From assembly GCA_031421855.1 (NCBI GenBank), contig JANOPN010000152.1:1-43671 (forward strand): DNA of 43,671 bases, read 5' to 3'. Position 1 is the stretch's first letter. Every line of letters begins with the position of its first letter. This document shows, in pieces, positions 16,626 to 24,759 of the stretch. The notes under the pieces were generated by a model. The model was not told the origin of the DNA. It saw nothing but the letters and a program-made list of their open reading frames with translations, and searched no databases. This stretch comes from JAAFHN01 sp031421855. GTDB taxonomy: Bacteria > Pseudomonadota > Gammaproteobacteria > Burkholderiales > Burkholderiaceae_C. The translations under genes were made by a program, and so were the position numbers.

Positions 16626-18335
16626 ATGTACGCCTACAACGAATTTGACCGCAGCTTTGTCCAAGCTCGCGCTGACCAATACCGCGAACAACTGGGCCGC
16701 CACCTCAGTGGACGCTTGAGCGACGAAGAATTTCGCCCGCTTCGGCTGCAAAACGGCTGGTATGTGCAGCGCCACGCACCGATGCTGCGAGTCGCCGTGC
16801 CCTACGGCGTGCTCTCAAGCGCCCAACTGCGCACTTTGGCCCACATCGCCAACAAGTTCGACCGAGGCTACGCCCACGCCACCACGCGCCAAAACGTTCA
16901 GTTCAACTGGATTCCGCTCGATCAAAGCGCCGACGTGATGGACGCGCTGGCCAGTGTGGACATGCACGGCATTCAAACCAGTGGCAACTGCATTCGCAAC
17001 ATCACCACCGACTCGCGCGCGGGCATCGCCCCAGACGAAGTCGCCGACCCGCGCCCTTGGTGCGAGTTGATTCGCCAATGGAGCACCTTGCACCCCGAGT
17101 TCGCCTACTTGCCGCGCAAATTCAAAATCGCGATCACCGGCAGCCTTGAGGACCGCGCCGCAACCCGTTGGCACGACGTGGGTTTGTTCCTCAAACGCAA
17201 CGACGCAGGTGTTTTGGGCTTTGAGGTCGCAGCAGGCGGCGGCATGGGCCGCACGCCAGTGATTGCGCCGACCATCGCCAAATTTGTGCCGTCAACCCAA
17301 ATTTTGACCTACTTGGAGGCGGTTTTACGCACCTACAACCAGTTTGGGCGGCGCGACAACTTGTACAAGGCGCGAATCAAAATCTTGGTCAAAGCCCAAG
17401 GGCAAGCCTTCATCGACGCAGTTGACGCGGAGTTTGCCGCGCTGTTGTCTACCCAAGAGGCTGTGGACCCGCTCGCAGCCGAAATTGAACGCATTTCTCA
17501 GCATTTTCACCCATTGGTCACTGAATCCATTGGGTTTGATGCTACTGATTCAGTAGCGAATAAACAGCCTCCAGCGTCCAGCAGTTTGGCGTTTAGCCGC
17601 TGGTTGGTGCGCAACGTGTGGTCACATCGCGACCCCACGATGCGCGCGGTGGTGCTCTCGCTCAAGCGCGCCGGGCAAGCCCCTGGCGACATGAGCGCCG
17701 ACCAAATGACGGCCGCTGCCGCGCTCTCAGACCGGTTCAGCCGGGGTGAGTTGCGGGTCACGCATGAGCAAAATTTGCTTTTGCCTTGGGTCAAGCTGTC
17801 GCAGTTGAGCGAACTTTACGAGGCGGCCAAGGCCCACGGGTTCGCCACGCCCAACATCGGCTTGGTGACCGACATGATTTGCTGCCCCGGCGGCGACTTT
17901 TGCGCGCTGGCCAACGCGCGCTCATTTCCCTTGGCCGAGGCCTTGACCGCGCGCTACCAAGACTTGGACGAGGTGTTTGACCTCGGCGAGATTGATTTGC
18001 ACATCAGCGGCTGCATCAACTCCTGCGGCCACCACCACAGCGGGCACATCGGCATTTTGGGTGTCGATAAAGACGGCAAAGAGTGGTACCAGATCACGCT
18101 GGGCGGCTCTGACGGCTCAGGCGAGAGCGCACCAGCCGGCCAAGCGGCCAAGGCCGGCAAGGTGATTGGCCCCAGTTTTGCGGCTGACGAGGTGGTTGAC
18201 GCCGTCGAGGCCGTGCTCGCCACATACAAAACCGAGCGCGTCGCTTTGGAGCCGTTTGCCGCCACCGTGGCGCGAATTGGCTTGGAGCCGTTCAAGTCAG
18301 CCGCTAACGCCGTTCGCGCACCCGCAGAGGTTTGA
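16626..18335 (+). CDS. cysI: Sulfite reductase hemoprotein (beta subunit), nitrite/sulfite reductase family
   Basis: 569 residues. It catalyses the six-electron reduction of sulfite to sulfide using siroheme and a 4Fe-4S cluster. The cluster/siroheme ligands are C419/C420, C425, C463 and C467 ('CCPGGDFC' and 'SGCINSCGHHH'), in the CxnC...CxxxC layout. The N-terminal half has the ferredoxin-like repeat 'HATTRQNVQFNW' and 'TSGNCIRNIT'. An unusual linker at about residues 293-320 ('HPLVTESIGFDATDSVANKQ') is encoded by an inverted copy of the dispersed ~60-bp repeat, kept in frame. No cysJ flavoprotein is present in the operon. The start follows tauE by 9 bp. Confidence 0.93.
   Translation: MYAYNEFDRSFVQARADQYREQLGRHLSGRLSDEEFRPLRLQNGWYVQRHAPMLRVAVPYGVLSSAQLRTLAHIANKFDRGYAHATTRQNVQFNWIPLDQSADVMDALASVDMHGIQTSGNCIRNITTDSRAGIAPDEVADPRPWCELIRQWSTLHPEFAYLPRKFKIAITGSLEDRAATRWHDVGLFLKRNDAGVLGFEVAAGGGMGRTPVIAPTIAKFVPSTQILTYLEAVLRTYNQFGRRDNLYKARIKILVKAQGQAFIDAVDAEFAALLSTQEAVDPLAAEIERISQHFHPLVTESIGFDATDSVANKQPPASSSLAFSRWLVRNVWSHRDPTMRAVVLSLKRAGQAPGDMSADQMTAAAALSDRFSRGELRVTHEQNLLLPWVKLSQLSELYEAAKAHGFATPNIGLVTDMICCPGGDFCALANARSFPLAEALTARYQDLDEVFDLGEIDLHISGCINSCGHHHSGHIGILGVDKDGKEWYQITLGGSDGSGESAPAGQAAKAGKVIGPSFAADEVVDAVEAVLATYKTERVALEPFAATVARIGLEPFKSAANAVRAPAEV
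17505..17555 (-). repeat. Dispersed ~60-bp repeat, copy 6, inside cysI
   Basis: On the plus strand ccattggtcactgaatccat followed by tgggtttgatgctactgatt aligns, with a few substitutions, to the reverse complement of the other copies (for example ttggtcaccgaatctattga at 19501). It contributes in-frame codons to the linker between the two halves of CysI. The divergence suggests an old insertion. Confidence 0.65.
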
Positions 18336-18336
18336 C

Positions 18337-18735
18337 ATGAGCAATACAAATTTGATAGCACTCAGCCCAATAGATTCGGCGACCAAGTGCCAAAATGATA
18401 CCAAAAACACAGTCTTGAGCTTAGAAAACACCGCTGACGTCGTGTCGCAGGCCAGCGCGGTTGCTCAGGCCACCGTGATCGAGCTGAACTTCCCCAAATT
18501 CACCGACGGTCGCGCCTACAGCCAAGCTGCGTTGTTGCGCAGCCGCTTGGGGTTCAAGGGCGAGATTCGCGCCGTGGGCGACGTGTTGATTGACCAATTG
18601 CTGCCCATGCAGCGCTGCGGCTTCTCAAGCGCGCAGCTGCGCAGTGACCAAGATGCCAGCCTCGCACCCCGACTGCTGGGTCAGTTTGGCGGGTTTTACC
18701 AAGCCAACACGGGCAGATTGGCTGCAGCCGCATGA
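18337..18735 (+). CDS. DUF934 family protein of the sulfite-reduction operon
   Basis: 132 residues with ATG at 18337, one base after the cysI stop. The conserved core starts near residue 45 ('VIELNFPKFTDGRAYSQAALLRSRLGFKGEIRAVGDVLIDQL') and is diagnostic for DUF934, a small protein almost always encoded between cysI and cysH in proteobacteria and thought to assist sulfite reduction; its biochemistry is not established. The first ~24 residues (MSNTNLIALSPIDSATKCQN...) are encoded by a forward copy of the dispersed ~60-bp repeat, so this N-terminus is probably a lineage-specific addition. A longer frame opening at 18166 is rejected because it would lie inside cysI. The stop overlaps the cysH start (ATGA). 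Confidence 0.85.
   Translation: MSNTNLIALSPIDSATKCQNDTKNTVLSLENTADVVSQASAVAQATVIELNFPKFTDGRAYSQAALLRSRLGFKGEIRAVGDVLIDQLLPMQRCGFSSAQLRSDQDASLAPRLLGQFGGFYQANTGRLAAAA
18348..18408 (+). repeat. Dispersed ~60-bp repeat, copy 4, encoding the DUF934 N-terminus
   Basis: It contains caaatttgatagcactcagc, ccaatagattcggcgaccaa and gtgccaaaatgataccaaaa. It begins 11 bp after the ATG and is translated as about residues 4-24 of the DUF934 protein. Confidence 0.8.
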
Positions 18736-19460
18736 AAACCGACGCCATCAGCCTCTACGCCCGGCCATCGGCAAACTTTGACGAACACCTCAGCCAAGCG
18801 CTCGACCTCTTGGGAGGTGCCGTACGCCAGCACCCCGATATCGTCCAAGCCAACAGCTTGGGCGCTGAAGACTTGGTCGTCACCCATTTGCTGCACATGC
18901 TGAAGCTGCCGGTTGATGCTTTCGTGCTCGACACCGGGGTTTTGCACGCCGAGACCCTGGGCATGGTCGACACCATCGCCAAACGCTACGGCAGCGCGCC
19001 ACGGGTGATGAAGCCGGTGGCTGAGTCGGTGATCACATTTGTGAGCCAAAACGGCGAGCGCGCCATGTACGACAGCCTCGCGCTGCGCAAGGCGTGCTGC
19101 GCGGTGCGCAAGTTAGAACCCCTGGAGCGGGCCTTAAGCGGTCGCAGCGCTTGGATCACGGGCCTGCGCCGCGAGCAGTCCGACGCCCGCGCTGAAGTGA
19201 ACTTGGCTGACGTGGGCACGGCTGGGCACCGCTCCAAATTCAACCCCTTGGCCAATTGGACTTGGGGCGACGTGTGGCACTTCATTGCCACGCACGACGT
19301 ACCCATCAACCCGCTGCACGACCAAAGATTTCCCAGCATTGGCTGCGCACCATGTACCCGCGCCATCACCCTGGGCGAAGACCTGCGCGCGGGCCGCTGG
19401 TGGTGGGAGCAAGCGGGCCTCAAAGAATGCGGCTTGCACGTGGAGCCCCTTCCAGCCTGA
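18732..19460 (+). CDS. cysH: Assimilatory adenylyl-sulfate (APS) reductase, 4Fe-4S type
   Basis: 242 residues. It reduces activated sulfate to sulfite with thioredoxin or a similar dithiol. The PP-loop nucleotide-binding fold is visible as 'ANSLGAEDLVVTHLL' and 'VLDTGVLHAETL'. The pairs C122-C123 ('KACCAVRK') and C205/C208 ('IGCAPCTRA') are the CC...CxxC ligands of a 4Fe-4S cluster, which marks enzymes that use APS rather than PAPS. This agrees with a cysDN pair and no visible APS kinase. Typical PAPS reductases end with a catalytic 'ECGIH' cysteine; the equivalent here is 'ECGLHVE'. ATGA overlap couples it to the DUF934 gene. An 88-bp gap with a repeat copy separates it from cysD. Confidence 0.93.
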   Translation: MKTDAISLYARPSANFDEHLSQALDLLGGAVRQHPDIVQANSLGAEDLVVTHLLHMLKLPVDAFVLDTGVLHAETLGMVDTIAKRYGSAPRVMKPVAESVITFVSQNGERAMYDSLALRKACCAVRKLEPLERALSGRSAWITGLRREQSDARAEVNLADVGTAGHRSKFNPLANWTWGDVWHFIATHDVPINPLHDQRFPSIGCAPCTRAITLGEDLRAGRWWWEQAGLKECGLHVEPLPA

Positions 19461-19480
19461 TTTGAGCGACTTGGGTGCAA

Positions 19481-19541
19481 TTTTTTGAACAAATTGGCAC
19501 TTGGTCACCGAATCTATTGAGTTTGTTGCTATTATTTTTGA
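19481..19541 (-). repeat. Dispersed ~60-bp repeat, copy 5, in the cysH-cysD gap
   Basis: Inverted copy: aaattggcacttggtcaccg followed by aatctattgagtttgttgct, then attatttttgat. It fills most of the 90-bp gap between cysH and cysD and ends about 10 bp before the cysD start, so it may supply or displace that gene's ribosome-binding region. Confidence 0.8.
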
Positions 19542-19550
19542 TATAAATCC

Positions 19551-20498
19551 ATGAACGCTCCCATGCCACACGACCTGCTCGAACAATCAGCAGCCAGCGC
19601 AGCAACCTACGCACACTTGGACGCGCTCGAAGAAGAAACCATCTTCATCCTGCGCGAAGTCGCCGCGAGTTTTGAGCGGCCTGCCCTGCTGTTCTCAGGC
19701 GGCAAAGACTCGGCTGTGCTCCTGCGCTGCGCCGAAAAAGCGTTTGGCTCGGGCCACATCCCCTACCCGCTGCTGATGATCGACACCGGTCACAACTACG
19801 CCGAGGTGCTGGCATTTCGCGATTCTCGCGCCCAAGAGCTCGGCGCGCGCCTCATCGTTCGCAGCCTCGAGGACTCCATGGCCCGAGGCACCGTTCGCCT
19901 GAGCCGCGCGGATGAGCCTCGCAACGCCCACCAATCGGTGACGCTGCTGGAGGCAATTGACGAGTTTCGATTTGACGCGCTCATTGGGGGCGCGCGCCGC
20001 GACGAAGAAAAAGCCCGCGCAAAAGAGCGTGTGTTCAGCCACCGCGACAGCTTTGGACAGTGGCAGCCCAAAGACCAACGCCCCGAACTCTGGGAGCTTT
20101 ACAACACCCGCATCCACAGCGGCGAGCACATGCGCGTGTTCCCGATCTCCAACTGGACCGAACTCGACGTGTGGCAGTACATTGACCGCGAGGCCATCGA
20201 GCTGCCCAGCATTTATTTCAGCCACCCCCGCTCGGTGGTGGAGCGCAAGGGTTTGATCGTGCCCATCAGTGAGCTCAACCCCCTCAAACCGGGCGAAGTG
20301 CCCGAGCTCAAGTCGGTGCGCTTTCGCACCGTGGGCGACATCACTTGCACCGCGCCGGTGTTGTCAACGGCCAGCACCGTGCAAGACATCATTGCCGAGA
20401 CGATTGACAGCGCCCTGAGTGAGCGCGGCGCGACTCGTTTGGACGACCAAACCAGTGACGCATCCATGGAAAAACGCAAAAAAGAGGGCTACTTTTGA
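19551..20498 (+). CDS. cysD: Sulfate adenylyltransferase subunit 2
   Basis: 315 residues. It is the ATP-sulfurylase catalytic subunit, which makes APS from sulfate and ATP with CysN. The PP-loop is 'LLFSGGKDSAVLLRCAEKA'. 'LIGGARRDEEKARAKERVFSHRD' and 'RIHSGEHMRVFPISNWTELDVWQYI' are near-invariant CysD segments, and 'CTAPVLSTASTVQDIIAE' near the C-terminus is also diagnostic. The C-terminal 'EKRKKEGYF' is the usual CysD ending. It is followed by cysN after one base, so the two subunits are made together. The region upstream is a repeat copy; I see no strong Shine-Dalgarno there. Confidence 0.95.
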   Translation: MNAPMPHDLLEQSAASAATYAHLDALEEETIFILREVAASFERPALLFSGGKDSAVLLRCAEKAFGSGHIPYPLLMIDTGHNYAEVLAFRDSRAQELGARLIVRSLEDSMARGTVRLSRADEPRNAHQSVTLLEAIDEFRFDALIGGARRDEEKARAKERVFSHRDSFGQWQPKDQRPELWELYNTRIHSGEHMRVFPISNWTELDVWQYIDREAIELPSIYFSHPRSVVERKGLIVPISELNPLKPGEVPELKSVRFRTVGDITCTAPVLSTASTVQDIIAETIDSALSERGATRLDDQTSDASMEKRKKEGYF

Positions 20499-20499
20499 T

Positions 20500-21801
20500 A
20501 TGAAAACCGCACTCAAATTCATCACCTGCGGCTCGGTTGACGACGGCAAATCGACCCTGATTGGCCGCTTGCTGCTCGACAGCCAAGCCGTCATGCGCGA
20601 CCAGCTCGACGCGGTGTCGCGCACCGGCACGGCCGACCTCGCCCTTTTGACCGATGGCCTGAGCGCCGAGCGCGAGCAAGGCATCACGATTGACGTGGCT
20701 TGGCGCTACTTTGCCACGCCAAAACGCAAGTTCATCATTGGTGACACGCCCGGCCATGAGCAATACACCCGCAACATGGTCACAGCCGCCTCTGGCGCAG
20801 ACTGCGCGGTGGTCTTGGTTGATGTCACCAAACTGGCGTGGAGCCAAGCCCCAGTCGCGCTGCTTGCGCAAACCCGCCGCCACGCGCTGTTGTGCCATTT
20901 GCTGCGCGTGCGACACATCGTGTTTGCCATCAACAAGCTCGATGCCATGGGCGACAACGCCCAAACCGCCTTTGAAAACGTCGATCGCGCCGTGCGGCTG
21001 CTGGCAAGCGAGGCGGGTTTCACGCCCGCCGCCGTGTTGCCGGTATCAGGCCTGGCCGGGGACAATATTTTGACCAAAAACCCACTGTGGTCATGGTATT
21101 CAGGGCCTGCGCTGCTACCGTTTTTAGAGCAGCTACCGATTGATACCGCTGCGCATTCAAGCAGCGAAAGCGCGGCATTGGCTGTGCAATGGGTTGAGAA
21201 AACCGCGTCATCTGCCGCCACCACCGCGCATGGCCGTCGCATTGCGTGGGGCCGCGTCTCGCGCGGCGCGCTGCGCGTGGGCGATACCCTGGACTTGTCA
21301 ACAGCCAGTGGCCAAGTGCGAGCCGTCAAAGTCGCCAGACTCTTGGACACGGTTCGACGCGACACCCACCAAATTGACCACGGCCACAGCGCCGGCGTGA
21401 TCTTTGATGCAGAGATTGATGTGTCGCGTGGCGACTGGTTGATCGCACAACCAAGCGCCGACCCCGCGCTTGAGCCCAAAACGACGCAAACCCTCAAAGC
21501 CACCGTCAGTTGGCTTGACGACGAGCCTCTCGTCAGCGGGCGGATGTACTGGGCCTTGCACGGGCACGCTTGGGTCAAGGCCAAAATCAGCCGCGTCACC
21601 CAGGCGGTAGACATCCAAACTTTCAAGTCAAGCGACGCCGAACCCGGCACGCCCGTGCGCGCCAACGACATTGCTCAAGTCGAAATCAGCCTCAGTGGTG
21701 CGATCCCGGTTTTGCCGTTCATTTACTCGCGGGCCATGGGCTCGATGATCTTGGTTGACCCAGCCAGCAACAAGACCGCAGCCGCCGTTTTGGTGCACTG
21801 A
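20500..21801 (+). CDS. cysN: Sulfate adenylyltransferase subunit 1 (GTPase)
   Basis: 433 residues from ATG at 20500; an upstream in-frame ATG at 20419 lies inside cysD and is not used. It is an EF-Tu-like GTPase whose GTP hydrolysis drives APS formation by CysD. G1 is 'GSVDDGKST', the switch-II G3 is 'GDTPGHEQY' and G4 is 'NKLD'. Domains 2 and 3 follow ('RIAWGRVSRGALRVGDTL', 'VEISLSGAIPVLPFIYSRAMGSMILVD'). It ends without the CysC APS-kinase domain seen in CysNC fusions, which agrees with APS rather than PAPS being the reductase substrate. It is the last gene of the cys operon; no strong terminator is visible downstream. Confidence 0.95.
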   Translation: MKTALKFITCGSVDDGKSTLIGRLLLDSQAVMRDQLDAVSRTGTADLALLTDGLSAEREQGITIDVAWRYFATPKRKFIIGDTPGHEQYTRNMVTAASGADCAVVLVDVTKLAWSQAPVALLAQTRRHALLCHLLRVRHIVFAINKLDAMGDNAQTAFENVDRAVRLLASEAGFTPAAVLPVSGLAGDNILTKNPLWSWYSGPALLPFLEQLPIDTAAHSSSESAALAVQWVEKTASSAATTAHGRRIAWGRVSRGALRVGDTLDLSTASGQVRAVKVARLLDTVRRDTHQIDHGHSAGVIFDAEIDVSRGDWLIAQPSADPALEPKTTQTLKATVSWLDDEPLVSGRMYWALHGHAWVKAKISRVTQAVDIQTFKSSDAEPGTPVRANDIAQVEISLSGAIPVLPFIYSRAMGSMILVDPASNKTAAAVLVH

Positions 21802-21944
21802 TTGGGCCTGTTGACCCTTCAAGCCGAGGGTTGGGGACACATCCTCAACCGATGGCCGCGTTTTCCCAATAAAATCAAGGGTTTTCCTGAGTCGGTCGCC
21901 GCACCAGCAGCGCCCGACCCCACCCTAACCTGTCAGCAAACACC

Positions 21945-22274
21945 ATGACCCACGTCGTCACCGAAGCCTGCATCAAGTGCAAATACACCGATTGCGTGGA
22001 TGTTTGTCCAGTGGATTGCTTTCGCGAAGGCCCCAACATGCTCGTCATCGACCCCGATGAATGCATTGATTGCGCCGTGTGCATCCCCGAGTGCCCCGTG
22101 AACGCCATCTACGCTGAAGAAGACGTGCCCGCTCATCAGCTCAATTTCATCAAGCTCAACGTCGAATTGAGCCAAAAAGCAGGCTGGAAGAGCATCACCA
22201 AACGCAAGCCAGCCTTGGCCGATGCCGACGACTGGAAAGACACCGTTGAGAAACTCGCGCTACTTGAGCGCTAA
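21945..22274 (+). CDS. fdxA: 7Fe ferredoxin FdxA
   Basis: 109 residues. It is a small electron carrier with one 3Fe-4S and one 4Fe-4S cluster. By analogy with Azotobacter FdI, C9, C17 and C50 would bind the 3Fe cluster and C21, C40, C43 and C46 the 4Fe cluster. The spacing C9-x7-C17-x3-C21 and C40-x2-C43-x2-C46-x3-C50 fits exactly, with a C-terminal tail after residue 55 typical of FdxA. It is followed 12 bp later by a ferredoxin-NADP reductase gene. About 140 bp separate it from cysN, so it may have its own promoter or be read through from the cys operon. It probably serves as electron donor or acceptor with that reductase. Confidence 0.94.
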   Translation: MTHVVTEACIKCKYTDCVDVCPVDCFREGPNMLVIDPDECIDCAVCIPECPVNAIYAEEDVPAHQLNFIKLNVELSQKAGWKSITKRKPALADADDWKDTVEKLALLER

Positions 22275-22286
22275 ACAAGCACCACC

Positions 22287-23411
22287 ATGGATCTGCACCC
22301 CAACCCCGCCGTGATTGAAACCGCCAAAGCACACGACACGCCAGTGAGCACACCGAACGCTGGCCCAATCGAGACCGACGCCGTCATCATCGGCGCAGGC
22401 CCGGTCGGTTTGTTCCAAGTGTTCGAGCTCGGTTTGCTTGAAGTCAAAGCCCACGTCATCGACAGCCTGGCCTACCCCGGCGGTCAGCCCATTGAGCTCT
22501 ACCCCGACAAGCCGATTTACGACATTCCGGCCATTCCGGTTTGCACCGGCAAAGAGTTGACCGACGCGCTGATGAAGCAAATCGCGCCCTTTGGTGGCAC
22601 TTTTCATCTGGGGCAGACAGTCACCACCGTGCAGCCCCAAGACGACGGCCGCTTCTACCTCGAGACCGACAAAGGCACGTGCTTCATCACCAAAACCATC
22701 TTCATCGCAGCGGGTGTTGGCGCGTTTGAGCCGCGCCTGCTCAAGGTTGACGGGCTTGAAGCGTTTCAAGGCACGCAGGTGCACTACCGCGTCAAAGATC
22801 CAGCTCAGTTTGCAGGCAAAAACCTCATCATCGTGGGCGGCGGCGATTCCGCGCTCGACTGGGCACTGAATTTCGCCCAAGACGGCCCCAACAAAGCTGA
22901 AAGCGTGATCCTCGTCCACCGGCGTGATGGCTTCAAAGCCGCGCCCGCAAGTGTCGCCAAAATGAAACAACTGTGCGACGACTTGGAGATGCAATTCATG
23001 GTCGGCCAAATCACCGACGTGGTGACCGATTCAGGCGTGCTCCAGCAAGTCAAGGTCGCAGGCGGCGACGGCGTGACCCGCACCGTGCCGGTTGATCATG
23101 TGCTTGTGTTCTTCGGTTTGAGCCCCAAACTTGGCCCAATCGCCCATTGGAGCCTCGACATCGAGCGCAAACAGCTCAAAGTGGACACTGAAAAGTTCAG
23201 CACCAACATCCCCGGCATCTTTGCGGTTGGCGACATCAATACCTACCCCGGTAAGAAAAAGCTCATCCTGAGCGGTTTTCACGAATGTGCTTTGGCGGCG
23301 TTCGGTGCCATGCCCATCATCGCCCCGGACAAAAAAGTTCACCTGCAATACACAACCACCAGCCCCAAACTGCACAAAGTGCTAGGGGTTGAAAGCCCGG
23401 TTTTTGATTGA
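22287..23411 (+). CDS. Ferredoxin-NADP reductase, thioredoxin-reductase-like type
   Basis: 374 residues. FAD-binding motif 'AVIIGAGPVGLFQVFELGLLEV' starts near residue 32, and 'HVIDSLAYPGGQPIELYPDKPIYDIPA' is the signature of the YumC-type reductases. The NADPH-binding motif is 'NLIIVGGGDSALDWALNF'. There is no CxxC redox pair, unlike thioredoxin reductase. 'GIFAVGDINTYPGKKKLILSGFHECALAA' closes the FAD site. It transfers electrons between NADPH and ferredoxin. The adjacent 7Fe ferredoxin gene suggests a functional pair. With no cysJ in the upstream operon, it could feed CysI through ferredoxin; this is inference. Confidence 0.92.
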   Translation: MDLHPNPAVIETAKAHDTPVSTPNAGPIETDAVIIGAGPVGLFQVFELGLLEVKAHVIDSLAYPGGQPIELYPDKPIYDIPAIPVCTGKELTDALMKQIAPFGGTFHLGQTVTTVQPQDDGRFYLETDKGTCFITKTIFIAAGVGAFEPRLLKVDGLEAFQGTQVHYRVKDPAQFAGKNLIIVGGGDSALDWALNFAQDGPNKAESVILVHRRDGFKAAPASVAKMKQLCDDLEMQFMVGQITDVVTDSGVLQQVKVAGGDGVTRTVPVDHVLVFFGLSPKLGPIAHWSLDIERKQLKVDTEKFSTNIPGIFAVGDINTYPGKKKLILSGFHECALAAFGAMPIIAPDKKVHLQYTTTSPKLHKVLGVESPVFD

Positions 23412-23441
23412 TGCCTTGCCCAAAAGTCAAGACCTAAAAAC

Positions 23442-24557
23442 TCAGCCGCCGCAACACTTTTTGAATTTTTTGCCTGAACCACAAGGGCAAGGGTCGTTGC
23501 GACCCACCTTGGCGCTCGGTCGCACGTAGGGCTCTTCGATCGGCGCAGGCAGCGAGTGGTCATACCGATCCATTTCTTGTCTCATAAAGTCTCGGTAGTT
23601 GTCGATGTCGAACTTCGAGTCCAGATCAAAATCCCTGCCTGCTATCGGCTGAAACCACGCCCACCAGCCCAGCTCTGCTTCAACGGTTCTGGCGAACCCT
23701 GGCTTGCGCTGATTGGTTTGTGCTTTCGAAAAGTACCCAGTTGCCTTTGCGTCCGGTTGAATCGACGGATCAATGATCGCATCCAGGGCTTCAGCATCCA
23801 TCCAATCGTCGTGAAGCCAGCCTCGGACAAACCAGGTGCGAACCGACACCGCATCACCCGCGGTCATGCCAGCGTCAATCCAGGTTGACACCGTGAGTCC
23901 CAGAAAATCCTTGCAGGTGAACACTTCATTGGGGTCTTGGGGGTCGGTCGAAACGCCCCGCTGGATGTGGTCGCACCAATACCCGCAAGCTGCACGCAAG
24001 GCGTCGTGCGCCTTGGCGACCGAGATCACCCCTTCGCTCGCGCATCGCGCAAGCGCCTCACCTGCGAAGCAAATCGACTGCCAAAGCGCAGGCACTCGGC
24101 AAGCGGCGAGATCGTCCAACCACTGAATTCGCTCGGGAGCGTGGTGGCAAAGCGATGCCCACCAAGGCACGACAATTTCTGTCTGAGAGTCGCCAAAGCT
24201 CAAGTCGCGCCGCTCAGACTTCATCATTGCCATGCGCTGGCAAAGCTCAAAGCAACCCGGATCTCGAAACTGCGCCAGCAAGAAGCCACAGCAAAAATAC
24301 AACGGCGACTCAAGATCGGACTTTAAGGGCTCAGCCGCATCCAATTGCCTGTCGACCCAGTCAATGAACTCGCCGCGCACGAAGTCAGCAAAACTAGGCC
24401 ACTCGTCTTGTAAAACCTGAAGCGGCTCACGCGGAAAACTGGGTGGATCACTCAAGGTGTACAGCTGCGACCGCAACGCTTGCCACCGCGCGTGTGTGGT
24501 TTCAGCGGATGTGGTGGGATCGACTAACGTATCGGTGGTGTTGGAGTTGACGCTCAT
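23442..24557 (-). CDS. DUF1186 family protein with C-terminal SEC-C motif
   Basis: 371 residues. The middle ('PLYFCCGFLLAQFRDPGCFELCQRM', 'WWASLCHHAPERIQWL', 'SICFAGEALARCASEGVIS') follows the helical repeat pattern of DUF1186. The C-terminus 'VGRNDPCPCGSGKKFKKCCGG' is a complete SEC-C zinc-binding motif (CxCx8CC), known from SecA and YecA. Such proteins are uncharacterised. The SEC-C motif binds zinc and often contacts ribosomes or SecB. A bias toward hydrophobic and acidic helices suggests a soluble scaffold. It is convergent with the ferredoxin reductase gene, with 30 bp between stops. The gene is isolated and no function is offered. Confidence 0.75.
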   Translation of the reverse strand: MSVNSNTTDTLVDPTTSAETTHARWQALRSQLYTLSDPPSFPREPLQVLQDEWPSFADFVRGEFIDWVDRQLDAAEPLKSDLESPLYFCCGFLLAQFRDPGCFELCQRMAMMKSERRDLSFGDSQTEIVVPWWASLCHHAPERIQWLDDLAACRVPALWQSICFAGEALARCASEGVISVAKAHDALRAACGYWCDHIQRGVSTDPQDPNEVFTCKDFLGLTVSTWIDAGMTAGDAVSVRTWFVRGWLHDDWMDAEALDAIIDPSIQPDAKATGYFSKAQTNQRKPGFARTVEAELGWWAWFQPIAGRDFDLDSKFDIDNYRDFMRQEMDRYDHSLPAPIEEPYVRPSAKVGRNDPCPCGSGKKFKKCCGG

Positions 24558-24718
24558 AGAACAACACTGTAGCGCGATATTCGAGCAGGACTATTGCACC
24601 GAACCCGCCTCAAGTCAAAGTCTTGACAGCAACCCGCCAAGGTCAATTTGAGGATCGCCAACGACCCAAAAAAGATTCAAGTGCAGGCGGCGTTCAGCGC
24701 GGCAGGTCTCCGGCCTTT

Positions 24719-24748
24719 TTCAAAACCCGGTCATTTGCGCTATATAAT
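24719..24748 (+). promoter_or_regulatory. Promoter of tRNA-Asn
   Basis: A consensus -10 TATAAT lies at 24743-24748, 11 bp before the first tRNA base. A -35-like TTCAAA at 24719-24724 is separated by an 18-bp spacer. It is a strong promoter by appearance. Confidence 0.7.
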
Positions 24749-24759
24749 CGAAGGCTTGT

